A DNA stretch of 64,000 nucleotides. Source: Candidatus Sodalis pierantonius str. SOPE (GTDB lineage: Bacteria; Pseudomonadota; Gammaproteobacteria; Enterobacterales; Enterobacteriaceae). Positions 19,055-29,107 of this stretch are shown here, in pieces. The stretch spans positions 2,046,001 to 2,110,000 of the forward strand of contig NZ_CP006568.1 of the NCBI RefSeq assembly GCF_000517405.1. Direction: 5' to 3'. The notes below the pieces were generated by a model. That model saw nothing but the letters and a program-made list of their open reading frames with translations. It ran no database searches and was not told the origin of the DNA. The position numbers were made by a program, and so were the translations under genes. Each line of letters starts with the position of its first letter. The stretch's first letter is position 1.

Positions 19055-19576
19055 TCACTTCAGCACATCTTCTTCCGAGATAAGCGTGTCCAGCTTATTT
19101 AACAGCTTGCGGGTCAGGCTTTCCAATTGCTGCTTTTCCGCTTCATTCAGCGTCGACCACAGGGAAAGCAGGCAGTTGTACTGCGGCGGCAAGAGATTAT
19201 CAAGAAACGTCTGCCCGGCGTCTGTCAAATGCAGATGCAAACAACGGCGGTCATTTTTGCTCTCTTTACGTTCAATCCAGCCGCGCTTTTCCAGCTCATC
19301 GGCAATGCGGGTGGCGTTGGTACGGGAGGATCCCAGGGCCGAACTCAATTCTGACGGCTGAATACTGCGGCTGGCCTGGGATTCCAGGGTTACCAACGCC
19401 ATAAACAGGGTTTCGTTGATTCCCTGGGCTTTCAGCATACGGTTGCGATTTTCCAGCAGTTTACCCTGCATGTGCATGCACAAACGGGTTAACAACACTT
19501 CCTGGAAAGGAAAATCGCTTTTTTGCTGCGCGCGCAGCGTTAACATTTGTTCTATCGGGGTGAACGAACTTTCCAT
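19055..19576 (-). CDS. emrR: MarR-family repressor EmrR (MprA)
   Basis: Represses the emrAB multidrug pump in relatives and is released by uncouplers and some drugs. The 173-residue winged-helix protein starts MESSFTPIEQMLTLRAQQ, with the recognition region SELSSALGSSRTNATRIADE and wing KNDRRCLHLHLTDAG. ATG 19576 is chosen over an in-frame start at 19645 by homology. In E. coli emrAB follows directly; here a terminator and yfiF follow, so its usual target operon is not adjacent. Confidence 0.92.
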   Translation of the reverse strand: MESSFTPIEQMLTLRAQQKSDFPFQEVLLTRLCMHMQGKLLENRNRMLKAQGINETLFMALVTLESQASRSIQPSELSSALGSSRTNATRIADELEKRGWIERKESKNDRRCLHLHLTDAGQTFLDNLLPPQYNCLLSLWSTLNEAEKQQLESLTRKLLNKLDTLISEEDVLK

Positions 19577-19714
19577 CGTAACCTGCACCTCATTAGTTGC
19601 GGACTGTATAATAACTGATGTAATCACATATGTAAATATTGTCATGATGGAAAGTTTAGACGTCTATATAAGTGTTGATGTAATGTTAATTTACCCGTTT
19701 CTTAACTGCCCCGA

Positions 19715-20564
19715 TCAAAATGTCAGCAGGCACTTGTACACCACGCCATACACCAGCGCGCTGGAGAGCGTCGCCATAACGATGCTGCGAGTGCGGTAAA
19801 ACAACGCCGTTAACGTCAAAAACCCCGCCAGCGCAGGCCAGCTACGCTGAGGCTCCTGGAGGATATCGGGTAAGGTGGAGACCACCAGCAATGCACAAAT
19901 GGCGGCAATACCGATACTGTCCAGTACCCGACCGAGGGGGCCGTTGCGCAGCGGCCAGTACCAGGCTTTGCCGGCGCTGGAAAGCGGCCAGTAGAAAACT
20001 GAGAAACAGCGCCGGTAGCATAAAGCCCAGTGCCGCCGAGACGGCGGGCCAATCATCGAGCAGACCATTGCCGGAACAGACGCCCGCCAGCGTGCCGGCC
20101 ACCCACGATAGCCAAGCGCAGAGCGCGACGCCTAGCATCCAGTCTTCCGACCAGCTGCGGTTATCCCGGCTGAGGCGGCTGATGGCGGCGGCGAAGACTT
20201 CATCGGTCAGGCCGAAAGCCCAGAGGGCGGTTTTACGGGGCGCCAACGCGCCAGGGATGCGTTGGCGCAGCGCCGGTCCATACAATAAGTGACGCACGTC
20301 CATCGCCATGACCGTCAGCGCCGCTATCCACAGCGAAACGCCGGCGCTGAGCAGGGTAGTAATCACAAACTGGCTGGCGCCGGCGTAAATGATGCAGGAG
20401 ATGAACAGCCCTTCCAGCGGCGTGAAGCCGAGTTTCACGGCATTCAGGCCAAAGGCGAACGCCACCGGCATATACCCGATGACAATCGGCAGGCTATCTT
20501 TGATGCCCTGACGGAATGTCGCGGGCGCGGTAGTGGCCGACAAACCGGCAATGTTAGACTCCAT
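19715..20564 (-). pseudogene. ygaZ: ygaZ and ygaH fused by deletion (branched-chain amino acid exporter)
   Basis: YgaZH is an AzlCD-type L-valine exporter in E. coli. YgaZ starts MESNIAGLSATTAPA at 20564, with membrane segments SLPIVIGYMPVAFAFGLNA and IIYAGASQFVITTLL, and is readable to FLLAAFQRRQSLVLAAA near 19985. The YgaH part then begins in another frame (WPLRNGPLGRVLDSIGIAA) and runs to 19715. Against E. coli proteins, about 35 C-terminal residues of YgaZ and about 25 N-terminal residues of YgaH are missing, so a small deletion joined the two genes. Neither subunit is complete. Confidence 0.85.
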
Positions 20565-20678
20565 GATGAATCGCCTTCCTTTCCTTTGATGGCTTACAAG
20601 AGCGCGGCGCCACGCGCCGCGGTGGCGAATCTTATCAATACCATGAGACATCGCCCCGCGCCAGCGGCGAACGCGCGA

Positions 20679-21878
20679 TCAGGCGCGGGGAAGGCCGGAC
20701 TCTTCGTGACGGCTGCCGCGCAGCCACAATAACAAATTGATCAGGCAGAGCAGGCCGCCGGCGAGGCTGACGCCGTTCCAGCCGGCGCTTTGGTAGGCCG
20801 TGGCGGACACCAGCGACCCGAAGGCGCCGCCGGCGAAATAGCTGATCATGTAACCGGAGGTCAGGCGGTTACGCGCCTCCGGCATGCGACGGTAAATCAC
20901 GCTTTGGTTGGTGATGTGCAGCCCCTGCACCGCCAAATCGAGGGCAATAATGCCGAGCACCAGCGACAGCCAATTATATTGGCCATACCACACCAGTACC
21001 CAGGAGAACAGCAGCAGCAATAGACCCCCCAGCGTGGTCATTTTGGCTTTACCTCGGTCTGCCAGCGCGCCGGCGCGGGTGGCCGCTAATGCGCCAGCGG
21101 CGCCCACCAGGCCAAACAGGCCGATTTTCGACTCACTAAAATGAAAGGGCGGCTCGGCCAGCAAAAACGCCATGGAGGTCCAAAGATTACTAAAACAGGC
21201 AAAGCTGAGGCAGCCCAGCAGAGCACGGTTGCGCAATACCGGCGATTGCCGGTAAATGCTGAAAATTGAGCCGAGCAGCTGGCGGTAATTCAGATCGGAG
21301 TACTGTTTATACCGCGGCAGGGCAAACCACAGTATTACCGCCATGACCACCATCAACGCGCTCGCCAGCCAGTAAACGGTTTGCCAGCCGCCGAGATCTG
21401 CCAGCGCGCCGGCAACGGTCCGCGCCAGCAGGATGCCGAGCAGCAGACCGCTCATGATGGTTCCCACCACCTTGCCCCGCCGCTCGGGATCGGCCAGCGA
21501 AGCGGCCAAGGGTACCAGGATCTGCGCCACCACGGAAAAAAAGCCGGTCAGGGCGGTGCCCAATAGCATCATCGGCAGGGATGGCGCCGAGGCGGTAATC
21601 ACCATGCCGATGGCGGCCAGCACCGACATCACCACGATCATACTGCAGCGTTCAAATTTATCGCCGAGAGGCACCAGGAACATCAGGCCGCAGGCATAGC
21701 TGAGCTGTGCCGCCGTGACAATGAACCCCGCCTCGCGCACCGACAAATGGTAGGTCCTGACGATAGCATCCAGCAGCGGCTGGGCATAGTAATTGCTGGC
21801 AACGGCCAGGCCGGTGGCGATCGCCATGATAAGGATTAATGCCGGATTCAGGCTAGGATGATCTGTGGACGTTTTCAT
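20679..21878 (-). CDS. ygaY: MFS transporter, YgaY-like
   Basis: A 399-residue major-facilitator protein with about twelve hydrophobic segments, starting with IMAIATGLAVASNYYAQPLL. The loop-2 motif reads PLGDKFERCSMIV and a second copy is ADRGKAKMTTLG. Position between ygaZ and proX equals that of E. coli ygaY, which is a pseudogene in K-12, whereas here the frame is intact. The substrate is unknown from sequence. Confidence 0.85.
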   Translation of the reverse strand: MKTSTDHPSLNPALILIMAIATGLAVASNYYAQPLLDAIVRTYHLSVREAGFIVTAAQLSYACGLMFLVPLGDKFERCSMIVVMSVLAAIGMVITASAPSLPMMLLGTALTGFFSVVAQILVPLAASLADPERRGKVVGTIMSGLLLGILLARTVAGALADLGGWQTVYWLASALMVVMAVILWFALPRYKQYSDLNYRQLLGSIFSIYRQSPVLRNRALLGCLSFACFSNLWTSMAFLLAEPPFHFSESKIGLFGLVGAAGALAATRAGALADRGKAKMTTLGGLLLLLFSWVLVWYGQYNWLSLVLGIIALDLAVQGLHITNQSVIYRRMPEARNRLTSGYMISYFAGGAFGSLVSATAYQSAGWNGVSLAGGLLCLINLLLWLRGSRHEESGLPRA

Positions 21879-21932
21879 TAAGGATTCGTTTAACCAACGG
21901 GCGGGTATTATTACTGATTAACAACAAAAAAA

Positions 21933-21951
21933 CGAGGGGTGAGTCCCCTCG
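21933..21951 (-). terminator. Rho-independent terminator after proX
   Basis: Stem cgagggg/cccctcg with a 5-base loop. On the minus strand it is followed by seven T. It lies about 70 bp past the proX stop and should end the proVWX transcript. Confidence 0.85.
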
Positions 21952-22019
21952 CTGGTTTTTCGCCGGTGTTATGGCGGGGTTACGCCCGCATCGACGATCC
22001 GAACGGCGCAGTGTCACGC

Positions 22020-23012
22020 TTATTTGGCGGCGGCCGCGGCGGTGTTTACCCAACCGTCGAACAGGGCCTGATGCGCTTTGATCCAGCCGTCGGTCTGTCG
22101 TTCAATATCCGCTTCTTGCGCTTCGCCCTGGTGCATCCGCGCGTTCTGCGCGTTGATATCGGCAATCGGCAGCTTCATGATGGCGAAGAGCTTGGCCGCT
22201 GCCGGATTGGCTTCGGCCCACTGTTTGTTGGTGGCGATGCGCATGCTATTGACGGGGAAGCCATAGTCTGTGCCGTTGGGCAGCTTGGTGCTGATCCCTT
22301 TCTGCTCACCCGGTAGCGAGGAGAATGGCACCTGCAACCAAACCACATCGCGTCCCGGCACCAGTACGTCGCTTACCCAGTACGGCGTCCAGGTGTAATA
22401 CAAAATAGGTTTACCTTCTTTGTAGCGGCTGATGGTATCGGCCATGATCGCCGCATAATTTCCCTGATTATGCTCGACGGTCGCGCTCAAGCCATAGGCT
22501 TTAATGTGATGGTTGATGACCGCCTCACAGCCCCAGCCTGGCGTACAGCCGGACAAATCCGCCTTGCCGTTGGCGTCGAACAGTTTGGCCAATTTAGGGT
22601 CCTTGAGCTGGTCGATGGTGGTAATGTGGTACTTCTCGGCGGTCTTTTTATCGATCAGGTAGCCTTGGGCCGCGCCTTCGACATAATTACCCTGGCGATA
22701 AAACTTTGCGTCACCGCCGGCGGCCTGGTACTGATCCGCGTGCAGCGGGTCCCAGTTCACCGCCATAAAAGTGGCATCGCCAGAGGCAATTGAGGTATAG
22801 GCCACGTTGTAGTCCACTTCCCGTGGCGACTGCACCGAGTAGCCCAGTTTTTCCAAGGCCTTATTCACCAGCAGGGTTTGAAATGTCTCTTCGGTAATGG
22901 TGCTTTGCACCGGCTGAACCTGGATGCCTTTCCCCGGCAGCTCGGCGGCAAAGGTGGTCTGTACGGCGAAAGCCGTGGTGAGCGCGAACGCCCCTAATGC
23001 TATCTTGCGCAT
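22020..23012 (-). CDS. proX: Glycine betaine/proline-binding periplasmic protein ProX
   Basis: Substrate-binding component of the osmoprotectant ABC transporter ProU, exported to the periplasm. The 330-residue product has a signal peptide (MRKIALGAFALTTAFAVQTTF, cut after AA) and the Trp/Phe-rich binding residues expected of ProX (VNWDPLH, YYTWTPYWVS, TPGWGCEAV). Frame intact. It lies 60 bp downstream of a second, broken proX copy and is followed by a terminator. Because proV is frameshifted, the protein may have no working transporter. Confidence 0.95.
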   Translation of the reverse strand: MRKIALGAFALTTAFAVQTTFAAELPGKGIQVQPVQSTITEETFQTLLVNKALEKLGYSVQSPREVDYNVAYTSIASGDATFMAVNWDPLHADQYQAAGGDAKFYRQGNYVEGAAQGYLIDKKTAEKYHITTIDQLKDPKLAKLFDANGKADLSGCTPGWGCEAVINHHIKAYGLSATVEHNQGNYAAIMADTISRYKEGKPILYYTWTPYWVSDVLVPGRDVVWLQVPFSSLPGEQKGISTKLPNGTDYGFPVNSMRIATNKQWAEANPAAAKLFAIMKLPIADINAQNARMHQGEAQEADIERQTDGWIKAHQALFDGWVNTAAAAAK

Positions 23013-23071
23013 GGGTTTACCCTGTGTTGGTCGTTGTAAGAATACGCCGCGGTGCGAACCGCGACGCCAGG

Positions 23072-24057
23072 TTATTGGGCCGCCGCCTGCGCCGCGCTTA
23101 ACCAGCTGGCGAACTGCTTGGGATGAGCCGCTATCCAGCTGTCCACGTGGCGGGAGATCGCTTCAGGGGTGTTTTCCCCCTGATGCATACGCCGGTTCTG
23201 CGCGTTCACATCGGCCACCGGCAGTGTCATGACGGCGAACAGTTTGACGGCGGCCGGATTCTGCGCCGCCCACGCTTTATTGGCGACGATATGTTGGTTA
23301 TTGACCGGGAAACCATAATTGCTGCCGTTAGGCAAACGGGTATCCTGATTGCCCGAATAGACGGACGCGGGACCTGCAGCCATACCACATCCCGGCCGGG
23401 CACCAGTTCGGCGCTCAGCCAATAGGGCGTCCAGGTGTAATAAAGCACCGGCTTGCCCTGGTGAAAGCGGGCAAGGGTATCGGCGATGATCGCCGAGTAG
23501 TTGCCCTGATTTTGCGTCACCGTGGATTGCAGGTTGAACGCCTTGATGTGCCCGTCGATGACATTGCCGCAGATCCAGCCGGGGTTACAGCCGGTAATAT
23601 CGGCTTTACCGTCGCCGTCGGTGTCGAACAATTTGGCAAGCGCGGGATCGCGTAATTGATCCAGCGTGCGAATGTGGTACTTTTCGGCGGTTTTTTTATC
23701 GATCAAATACCCTTGGGCGGCGGCGGCGATATAGGTGCCCCGACGGTAGAATTTGCCATCGCCGCCGGCGTGGTCGTACATCTCTTCCATCTGCGGCTTC
23801 CAGTTCACCGCCAGATAGGTCGCATCGCCGTTGGCGATGGCGGTGTAGGCGACGTTGTAATCCACTTCATTAGTGGGCTGAACGTCGTAGCCCAGTTTCT
23901 GCAGCGCCCGGTTAACCAGCTCGGTTTGAAATGATTCTTCCGCCAGTGAGCTTTGCACCGGTTTTACCACCACGCCTTTATCGAGCAGCGCGGCGGCGCA
24001 GACAGACTGGGTGAATACGGCGATGGGCGCGAACGCACAGATAACGGTATGACGCAT
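23072..24057 (-). pseudogene. Second ProX paralogue, frameshifted
   Basis: A tandem paralogue of the downstream proX, clearly diverged at protein level (DATYLAVNWKPQMEEMYDHA; TGCNPGWICGNVID) and therefore an old duplication or a gain. A signal peptide is present (MRHTVICAFAPIAVFTQS). The frame shifts near 23360, where WLQVP is followed by SVYSGNQDTRLPNGSNYG in another frame. The C-terminal 90 residues are otherwise well preserved. Confidence 0.92.
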
Positions 24058-24128
24058 GGGGAATTCCTGTTCTGTTTAGGGCGGGCAGCGGCGCAATGCG
24101 CTGCCGTTGCCCGCCTTCGGGGAAAAGG

Positions 24129-25205
24129 TTATGCCTGCTTGCGAAACGGACGGGTTATCAGTCCCAGCGGGCCGTTGCTGTACCAGAGGCGGTTGCCGCG
24201 GCTGCGGCTGTCGCGGCCCAACGACTGCGTCAGACGATCGAGGATAATCGCTAGGATCACAATACCGACGCCGCCGACGGTGGCCAAGCCCATGTCGAGC
24301 CGGCCAATGCCGCGCAGCACCATCTGTCCCAGACCGCCGACCGCGATCATCGAGGCGATGACCACCATCGACAGCGCCAGCATCAACGTCTGATTAATCC
24401 CCGCCATGATAGTCGGCAGCGCCAGCGGCAATTGCACTTTGAACAACATTTGGCGCGGACTGGCGCCGAATGACTCCGCGGCTTCCACCAAATCCCCCGG
24501 CACCTGTTTGATGCCGAGGATGGTCAGCCGCACTATCGGCGGCAGGGCGAAGATAATCGTGACCACCACCCCTGGCACATTACCGATACCGAACAGCATG
24601 ACGATCGGCACCAGATAGACGAACGCCGGCGTCGTCTGCATCGCATCCAGCAGCGGGCGGATAATCTTTGCCGCACCATTGCTGCGCGCCAGCCAAATAC
24701 CCAGCGGTAGCCCGAGTACGATGCAGAACAATAGCGAAGTGAGCACCAACGCCAGCGTCACCATCGCCTGCGACCAGGCGCCGATGATAATAAGCGACAC
24801 CAACGTGGCCACGCCCATGCCGAGCGTCGACATTTGCCAGGCTATCAGCGCGAAAATGATCATCGCCACGGGGGCCGGCAGGCCCAGCAGCAGATGTTGA
24901 AAGCCGCTTAGGATGAAGTCCACCGGGACGCGGATGCCCTGGAACAGCGGACGAAAATGCAATACTACCCAATCAATGCCTTCGGTGACCCAGCGATCGA
25001 GGGGGATAAGCGTTTGATGAAAGGGATCAAGCACATTGAAATGCGCGGGCGCGTCGGCCGGAGCAATGTTGAGCCAGTCAGCGCTTTGCTGCGCCGCGGT
25101 GCTGCTCCAGGGATCGGCGGCCTGGCCTGTGGCTTGCTGGCCGGCGGTCTGATGAGCGGGCGCTGCGTTGGTCGCCGCCCACGGATCGGTTGTGGTGTTA
25201 CTCAT
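24129..25205 (-). CDS. proW: Glycine betaine/proline ABC transporter permease ProW
   Basis: Membrane subunit of ProU. The 358-residue product has a polar N-terminal tail of about 75 residues and then membrane segments (MIIFALIAWQMSTLGMGVA, LVLTSLLFCIVLGLPLGI). The EAA loop contacting ProV reads EAAESFGASPRQMLFKVQLP. It overlaps the proV 3' end by 8 bp, so the two are translationally coupled. Frame intact. Confidence 0.95.
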   Translation of the reverse strand: MSNTTTDPWAATNAAPAHQTAGQQATGQAADPWSSTAAQQSADWLNIAPADAPAHFNVLDPFHQTLIPLDRWVTEGIDWVVLHFRPLFQGIRVPVDFILSGFQHLLLGLPAPVAMIIFALIAWQMSTLGMGVATLVSLIIIGAWSQAMVTLALVLTSLLFCIVLGLPLGIWLARSNGAAKIIRPLLDAMQTTPAFVYLVPIVMLFGIGNVPGVVVTIIFALPPIVRLTILGIKQVPGDLVEAAESFGASPRQMLFKVQLPLALPTIMAGINQTLMLALSMVVIASMIAVGGLGQMVLRGIGRLDMGLATVGGVGIVILAIILDRLTQSLGRDSRSRGNRLWYSNGPLGLITRPFRKQA

Positions 25206-26398
25206 TATTCATCCCCTCTTTATCCAGCGCCTGCAGCAGCATCCCTTTGGAAATAATGCCGATGTATTGATTATCTTCACCGACGACCGGTACGGCGCAG
25301 GGCGCCTGGGCGACGGTGGAAATCAATTCACTGAGCGGCGTCTCGGCGGGGATGGTGGCCGGCGATGACAGCAACGCGTCTTCCAGCGTACCGTTGGCGG
25401 AAAGGGCGGCCTTCAACGAATCAATGGACACCACGCCGATAAATTTCTGACCGCGTTCCAGCACGTAGCCGAAATCACGATCCTCATCTTGCAGCAGCCT
25501 CAGCGCGGAGCGCGGGCCGACGCCCGGGGTTTTACGGATCAGGGTTACCGGCCGGCGACGGGCGATATCTTTGGCGCTGAATACCTGCGAGATATCCACG
25601 CCGCGGAAGAAGGTGCGGACATAGTCGTTGGCCGGATTATTGAGGATCTCGTCCGGCGTGCCCACCTGCACTACCTTGCCCCCTTGCATGATAGCGATGC
25701 GATCGCCGATGCGCATTGCTTCGTCAAGGTCATGGGAGATAAAGATGATGGTGCGCTGGTGGCGGGACTGTAGCTTGATAAGCTCGTCCTGCATTTCGGT
25801 ACGAATAAGCGGGTCGAGGGCGGAAAACGCCTCATCCATCAGCAAAATATCGGGGTTGATGGCCTGCGCGCGCCAGGCCGACACGCTGGCGCATGCCGCC
25901 GGACAGCTCGTCGGGCCAGGAATGCGCATGCTGTTCCAGCCCCACCTGCGACAGGGCTTCCAGCGCTTTGGCATGCCGCTGTTGCGGCGCCATACCGTCC
26001 AGCATCATGCCGAAAGCGGTATTATCCAGCACGTTCAAATGCGGCATCAGGGCAAAAGACTGGAACACCATACTGATTTTTTTACGTCGCACCTCGCGCA
26101 GGGCGGCATCGGCGATATTGGCGATGTTTTCGCCGTCAATCAGCACCTCGCCCCGTGTCGGCTCTATCAGACGATTGAGAAGGCGTACCATAGTGGATTT
26201 ACCCGAGCCGGATAATCCCATAATGACGAATATCTCGCCTTCTTCAATGGCCAGACTGGCATTTTTCACGCCAACCGTCAGACCGGTTTTTGCAAATATG
26301 GTATCTTTGTCTTGCCCTGCGTTAATCAATTTTAACGCCCGCTCGGGGTGTTCACCAAATATTTTATAAAGGTTATTTACTTCAAGTTTTACTGCCAT
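25198..26398 (-). pseudogene. proV: Glycine betaine ABC transporter ATPase ProV, frameshifted
   Basis: The ATPase of ProU has an ABC domain and a pair of CBS domains sensing ionic strength. The N-terminal part (MAVKLEVNNLYKIFGEHPE) has Walker A GLSGSGKST and the signature LSGGMRQRVGLARA. Directly after, near 25875, the frame shifts, and INPDILLMDEAFSALDP (Walker B) continues in another frame with the CBS region to the end. The shift separates the signature from Walker B, so no active ATPase is expected. Confidence 0.93.
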
Positions 26399-26523
26399 GA
26401 AATTATAGTTTTCCCGTGTGACATCTACCATATAAAATAATCCTGAACAAAATTAAAACGCCCTATACCCTAACATACTGAGATTCTGAGACAACCCCTA
26501 GCCGTCCTAAAGACAGAATATTC

Positions 26524-26727
26524 ATGACGCGAAAAGGACCTATTCCGGCCGGATCCACTACGGCAGATAAGGGTTTGCGGCAAATATCACCTTGTGAAAA
26601 AAAAGCTATTTTGGGGCGATGGAGAGAGCGATATCAGCAGCGAAATGCGATGCGGAGCGACCGCTTGCGGATATATATCTGTTTCGGTATTGGTTCTTTT
26701 TTGTTCATATTCGGCGCAAGCGGATAA
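26524..26727 (+). CDS. Possible small membrane protein, unrecognised
   Basis: A 67-codon ORF divergent from proV. It is strongly basic in the middle (KKAILGRWRERYQQR), followed by one hydrophobic segment (IYICFGIGSFLFIFGASG) at the C-terminus. ATG 26524 has no strong ribosome-binding site. I recognise no family and no homologue sits at this place in E. coli. It may be non-coding; the rest of 26399-26920 holds no visible gene. Confidence 0.3.
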   Translation: MTRKGPIPAGSTTADKGLRQISPCEKKAILGRWRERYQQRNAMRSDRLRIYICFGIGSFLFIFGASG

Positions 26728-26920
26728 TAGTGCCGGGGCTATAAGATGAAGCGTTTTATCCCGTCAATCGCCATGATGGAATATTTGTGCATTACGTTTA
26801 ATATCGGGTCAGAAATCAGCCCAGTATTATGGCTTTGAGCAAAAGGAAATAAATACGGCATTGCCGATGCGGCGAAGAAGAGAAATAAGCAATGCGGGAG
26901 CACGGCTTATGCCTCAGAGG

Positions 26921-27975
26921 GGCTTTGTTGAATAATTCGAACTTTTAGGTGACTGGCGGCTCTGATCACTACATTCGTTTCAACATCAGGTCCCCATGGC
27001 AAAGCAAAAGTTTAAAATTACCAACTGGCCCGCATATAACAATGCGCTCAGGCAGCGGGGGGACCTGACAGTATGGCTTGATGAGTCAGCCATTGCTGCA
27101 TGGACTGAGAGTACACCACCTGAACATCGTGGCCGGCCGCTTCACTACACCGATATGGCCATTACCACGGTTCTGATGATAAAGCGCGTGTTTAATCTTT
27201 CGCTCCGGGCGTTACAGGATTTCGTTGACTCGATTTTTAAACTGATGGGGCTGTCGCTGCGCTGCCCAGATTACTCTCTGGTCAGCCGGCGAGCAAAAAC
27301 CGTCGACATCAGCATAAAAACGCCAACCCGCGGCGAAATCTCACACCTGGTCATCGATGGCACCGGCCTGAAAGTCTTCGGCGAAGGCGAATGGAAAGTC
27401 AGGCAGCATGGGGCTGAGAGGCGCAAAGTATGGCGCAAGCTTCATCTGGCAGTAGATAGCGTGACACATGAAATTATCTGTGCCGATTTATCGCTAAGCG
27501 GTACGACAGATGCGCAGGCGCTGCCCGGGCTGATTAACCAAACCCACCGGAAAATCAGGGAAGCGTCGGCTGACAGTGCTTACGATACGCGTTACTGTCA
27601 TGATGCTCTGCTGAGGAAAAAAATAAAGCCGCTTATCCCACCGCGAAGTGGTGCGCAATATTGGCCAGCTCGATACCATGAGCGTAACCATGCGGTGGCA
27701 AATCAGCATCTGAGCGGCAATAACGATACCTGGAAAAAGAAAGTAGGTTATCACCGGCGTTCACTGGCTGAAACGGCCATGTTCCGGTTTAAAACACTTC
27801 TGGGTGGTCATCTGAGTCTGCATGACTATGACGCGCAGGTAGGTGAGGCAATGGCAATGGTTAAAGCACTTAACCGGATCACACTGTTAGGAATGCCAAA
27901 CAGCGTCCGCATCATGTAACAATCGCCCTGATAGGGAGGAAGTCGTCACAAATTTCGGATTTATTCAACAAAGCG
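26921..27975 (+). mobile_element. IS903-like element, copy D (1055 bp) with 9-bp duplication
   Basis: Perfect 9-bp duplication cctcagagg (26912-26920 and 27976-27984) between proV and nrdF. The left end reads ggctttgttgaataattcg, with one base changed from copies A-C; copy E shares this change. Copies D and E also share LQDFVD and RRKVWRK, so they are sister insertions. Confidence 0.96.
26996..27919 (+). CDS. IS903-like transposase, copy D (307 aa)
   Basis: Intact 307-residue IS903-group transposase with the DDE residues in place (VIDGTG, ADSAYDTR, SLAETAMFR). It differs from copy E by a single visible residue (VGEAMAM against VGETMAM). Confidence 0.95.
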   Translation: MAKQKFKITNWPAYNNALRQRGDLTVWLDESAIAAWTESTPPEHRGRPLHYTDMAITTVLMIKRVFNLSLRALQDFVDSIFKLMGLSLRCPDYSLVSRRAKTVDISIKTPTRGEISHLVIDGTGLKVFGEGEWKVRQHGAERRKVWRKLHLAVDSVTHEIICADLSLSGTTDAQALPGLINQTHRKIREASADSAYDTRYCHDALLRKKIKPLIPPRSGAQYWPARYHERNHAVANQHLSGNNDTWKKKVGYHRRSLAETAMFRFKTLLGGHLSLHDYDAQVGEAMAMVKALNRITLLGMPNSVRIM

Positions 27976-28075
27976 CCTCAGAGGTGAAATTGTCAGGTAT
28001 CAACCCCAACCGTTTACAACTTGTCCGCGGGGAAAACCCGACCGGCGCCGCGATTTCGGCCTCGCCGAGCCGTCC

Positions 28076-28115
28076 CGTCCACGCCGCCGGTCACCAACAC
28101 CTGTCGGCGTGGACG
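28076..28115 (-). terminator. Stem-loop just past nrdF
   Basis: Perfect 11-bp stem cgtccacgccg/cggcgtggacg with an 18-base loop, 10 bp beyond the nrdF stop. No T-run follows, so it may be a transcript-stabilising or Rho-assisted end rather than a classical terminator. Confidence 0.5.
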
Positions 28116-28125
28116 GCCATCGGCG

Positions 28126-29091
28126 TTAGAAGGCCCAATCCTCGTCTTCCGTATTGACCGCGCGCCCCATCACATAGGAGGAGCCGGAGAAGAAGTCATG
28201 ATTCTCATCCGCGTTTGGCGACAGGGCCGAAAGAATGGCGGGATTGACGGCGGTCATCGAGGCCGGAAACAGTGCCTCATAACCGAGATTCATCAATGCC
28301 TTATTGGCGTTATAGTGCAGAAAAGCGGTGACGTCCTCGGTCCAACCGGCGTCATCATACAGCGCGGCGCTGTAGGCCAGCTCATTCTCATAGAGATCCT
28401 GCAACAGATCATAGGCGAACAGCTTGACCGCCTCGCGCCGCTCCGGGGTGGCCGCCGCCAGACCGCGCTGGAATTTATAACCGATATAATAGCCGTGCAC
28501 CGCTTCATCGCGAATAATAAGGCGAATCAAATCTGCGGTATTGGTCAGCTTGCCGCGGCTGGAATAATACATTGGCAAATAGAAGCCGGAATAAAATAAG
28601 AATGATTCGAGAAAAACGCAGGCCACTTTTTTCTCTAGCGGATCATTATCCTGATAATGGCGTAGGATAATAGCCGCTTTATTTTGCAGAGCAGCATTCT
28701 CTTCGCTCCAGCGATAAGCGGCGTCCACATCCGCCATGGAACAGAGGGTGGAGAATATCGAGCTGTACGAACGGGCGTGTACCGCTTCCATAAAGCAGAT
28801 ATTGGAAAATACCGCCTCCTCATGGGGGGCCAGAGCGTCGACCATCAACGCCGGCGCGCTGAAGGTATTTTGCACCGTATCCAGCAGCGTTAGGCCGGTA
28901 AATACCCGGATCGTCAGCTGTTGCTCCTGGGCGGATAAGGCGTTCCATGACGGGACGTCATTGGACAGCGGCAGTTTTTCCGGTAGCCAGAAATTGGCGA
29001 TCAAACGGTTCCAGACTTCCAGATCTTTGTCATCCTGGATACGGTTCCAGTTTACCGCCTGGACGCGCGAAGGCGCGGATTCGAGGATCAT
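28126..29091 (-). CDS. nrdF: Class Ib ribonucleotide reductase beta subunit
   Basis: Holds the dimetal-tyrosyl radical cofactor for deoxyribonucleotide synthesis. The 321-residue product has the metal-ligand helices FMEAVHARSYSSIF and IRDEAVHGYYIGYKF, the normal length, and the C-terminal tail EDEDWAF used to bind NrdE. The start MILESAPSRVQAVNWNR follows nrdE by 16 bp. The frame is intact although its partner nrdE is broken. Confidence 0.95.
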   Translation of the reverse strand: MILESAPSRVQAVNWNRIQDDKDLEVWNRLIANFWLPEKLPLSNDVPSWNALSAQEQQLTIRVFTGLTLLDTVQNTFSAPALMVDALAPHEEAVFSNICFMEAVHARSYSSIFSTLCSMADVDAAYRWSEENAALQNKAAIILRHYQDNDPLEKKVACVFLESFLFYSGFYLPMYYSSRGKLTNTADLIRLIIRDEAVHGYYIGYKFQRGLAAATPERREAVKLFAYDLLQDLYENELAYSAALYDDAGWTEDVTAFLHYNANKALMNLGYEALFPASMTAVNPAILSALSPNADENHDFFSGSSYVMGRAVNTEDEDWAF

Positions 29092-29107
29092 AGCATTCTC
29101 CTTGACC

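Noticed and set aside
26524..26727. Small ORF upstream of proV as a regulatory leader peptide
   Set aside because: It is on the opposite strand to proV and has no attenuator-like hairpin; kept only as a low-confidence CDS.
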